Shown here one piece after another: positions 5,375 to 5,508 of a stretch of DNA of 5,508 nucleotides (the stretch's first letter is position 1; the number at the start of each line of letters is the position of its first letter). The translations under genes and the position numbers were made by a program. The notes beneath the pieces were generated by a model. The model was given only the letters and a program-made list of their open reading frames with translations. It had not been told where the DNA came from and ran no database searches. Origin of the DNA: Hydrogenothermaceae bacterium (GTDB lineage Bacteria; Aquificota; Aquificia; Aquificales; Hydrogenothermaceae); NCBI GenBank assembly GCA_026985705.1, contig JALSPY010000014.1, positions 1 through 5,508 on the forward strand. The letters are read 5' to 3'.

Positions 5375-5508
5375 TCTATAGTGTTCTACATAACCACCAT
5401 TGGCTCTAGGGGTAGCTTCATCACCAATATCAATACTACCGATTTGATTATCCTGACCTATGCCAACGTTAGTAACTCTGCTACCAGACATCTTAGCTTT
5501 GTTCTCAA
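5366..5508 (-). CDS. C-terminal end of a Gly/Asn-rich, possibly repetitive protein (partial)
   Basis: This frame runs in from the right edge and ends at TAG (5366-5368). Only the last 46 residues are visible. They contain SGSRVTNVGIGQDNQIGS followed by IDIGDEA, then ANGGYVEHYRNR at the end. The V-x-N-V-x-I-G-Q-x-N-x-x-G-S-I-x-I-G pattern alternates hydrophobic residues with Asn, Gln, Gly and Ser, as in one β-solenoid or curli-like repeat unit. It does not fit the exact CsgA repeat. The ATG at residue 6 lacks a Shine-Dalgarno, and the frame is open upstream of it, so the true start is outside the window. Same strand, and 55 nt before the secreted basic protein. A secreted or surface substrate of the downstream CsgG-like pore is the most interesting possibility, but this is inference from a short fragment. 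Confidence 0.7.
   Translation of the reverse strand, partial: ENKAKMSGSRVTNVGIGQDNQIGSIDIGDEATPRANGGYVEHYRNR

Noticed and set aside
5491..5493. ATG (residue 6 of the visible fragment) as the start of a 41-residue protein
   Set aside because: There is no Shine-Dalgarno at the right distance, and the frame stays open to the window edge. A C-terminal fragment of a longer gene is more likely.

Overview
The window comes from an AT-rich genome (roughly one third G+C by eye) of a diderm bacterium: it encodes a β-barrel outer-membrane protein with a terminal Phe, two lipoproteins and an OmpA-like domain. Low G+C, Lys/Ile-rich proteins and clear Shine-Dalgarno sites would fit Aquificota such as the Hydrogenothermaceae, or another low-GC Gram-negative. 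That taxonomic guess is inference and cannot be settled here.

Layout. On the plus strand, bases 1-768 hold the 3' three quarters of tsaD, the tRNA t6A modification gene, which enters from outside the left edge. Everything else is on the minus strand and converges on tsaD. In transcription order, from the right edge, it is: (i) the C-terminal end of a Gly/Asn-rich protein (5366-5508), followed by an AT-rich hairpin plus T-tract; (ii) a small, very basic secreted protein (4855-5310); (iii) a lipoprotein with a divergent OmpA-like domain (4307-4816); (iv) a 468-residue probable lipoprotein whose first half resembles CsgG, the outer-membrane curli export channel, plus a ~200-residue extension of unknown function (2876-4282); (v) an exported seven-bladed WD40-type propeller whose blades are all exactly 42 residues (1909-2865); (vi) an outer-membrane β-barrel (827-1798) with its own good σ70-type promoter.

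Genes (ii) to (v) are spaced 38, 24 and 10 nt apart and look like one operon. The WD40 gene's Shine-Dalgarno overlaps the stop codon of the gene before it. All five complete minus-strand products carry an N-terminal export signal.

Main hypothesis: this is a cell-envelope assembly or secretion locus built around a CsgG-like channel. The Gly/Asn-rich protein at the right edge would be a candidate exported substrate or fibre subunit, and the basic protein, OmpA-like lipoprotein, propeller and barrel would be accessory parts. The CsgG resemblance rests on motif reading from memory. The system-level role is inference. No RNA genes, CRISPR arrays or mobile elements were seen, and no gene-free stretch exceeds about 110 bases.
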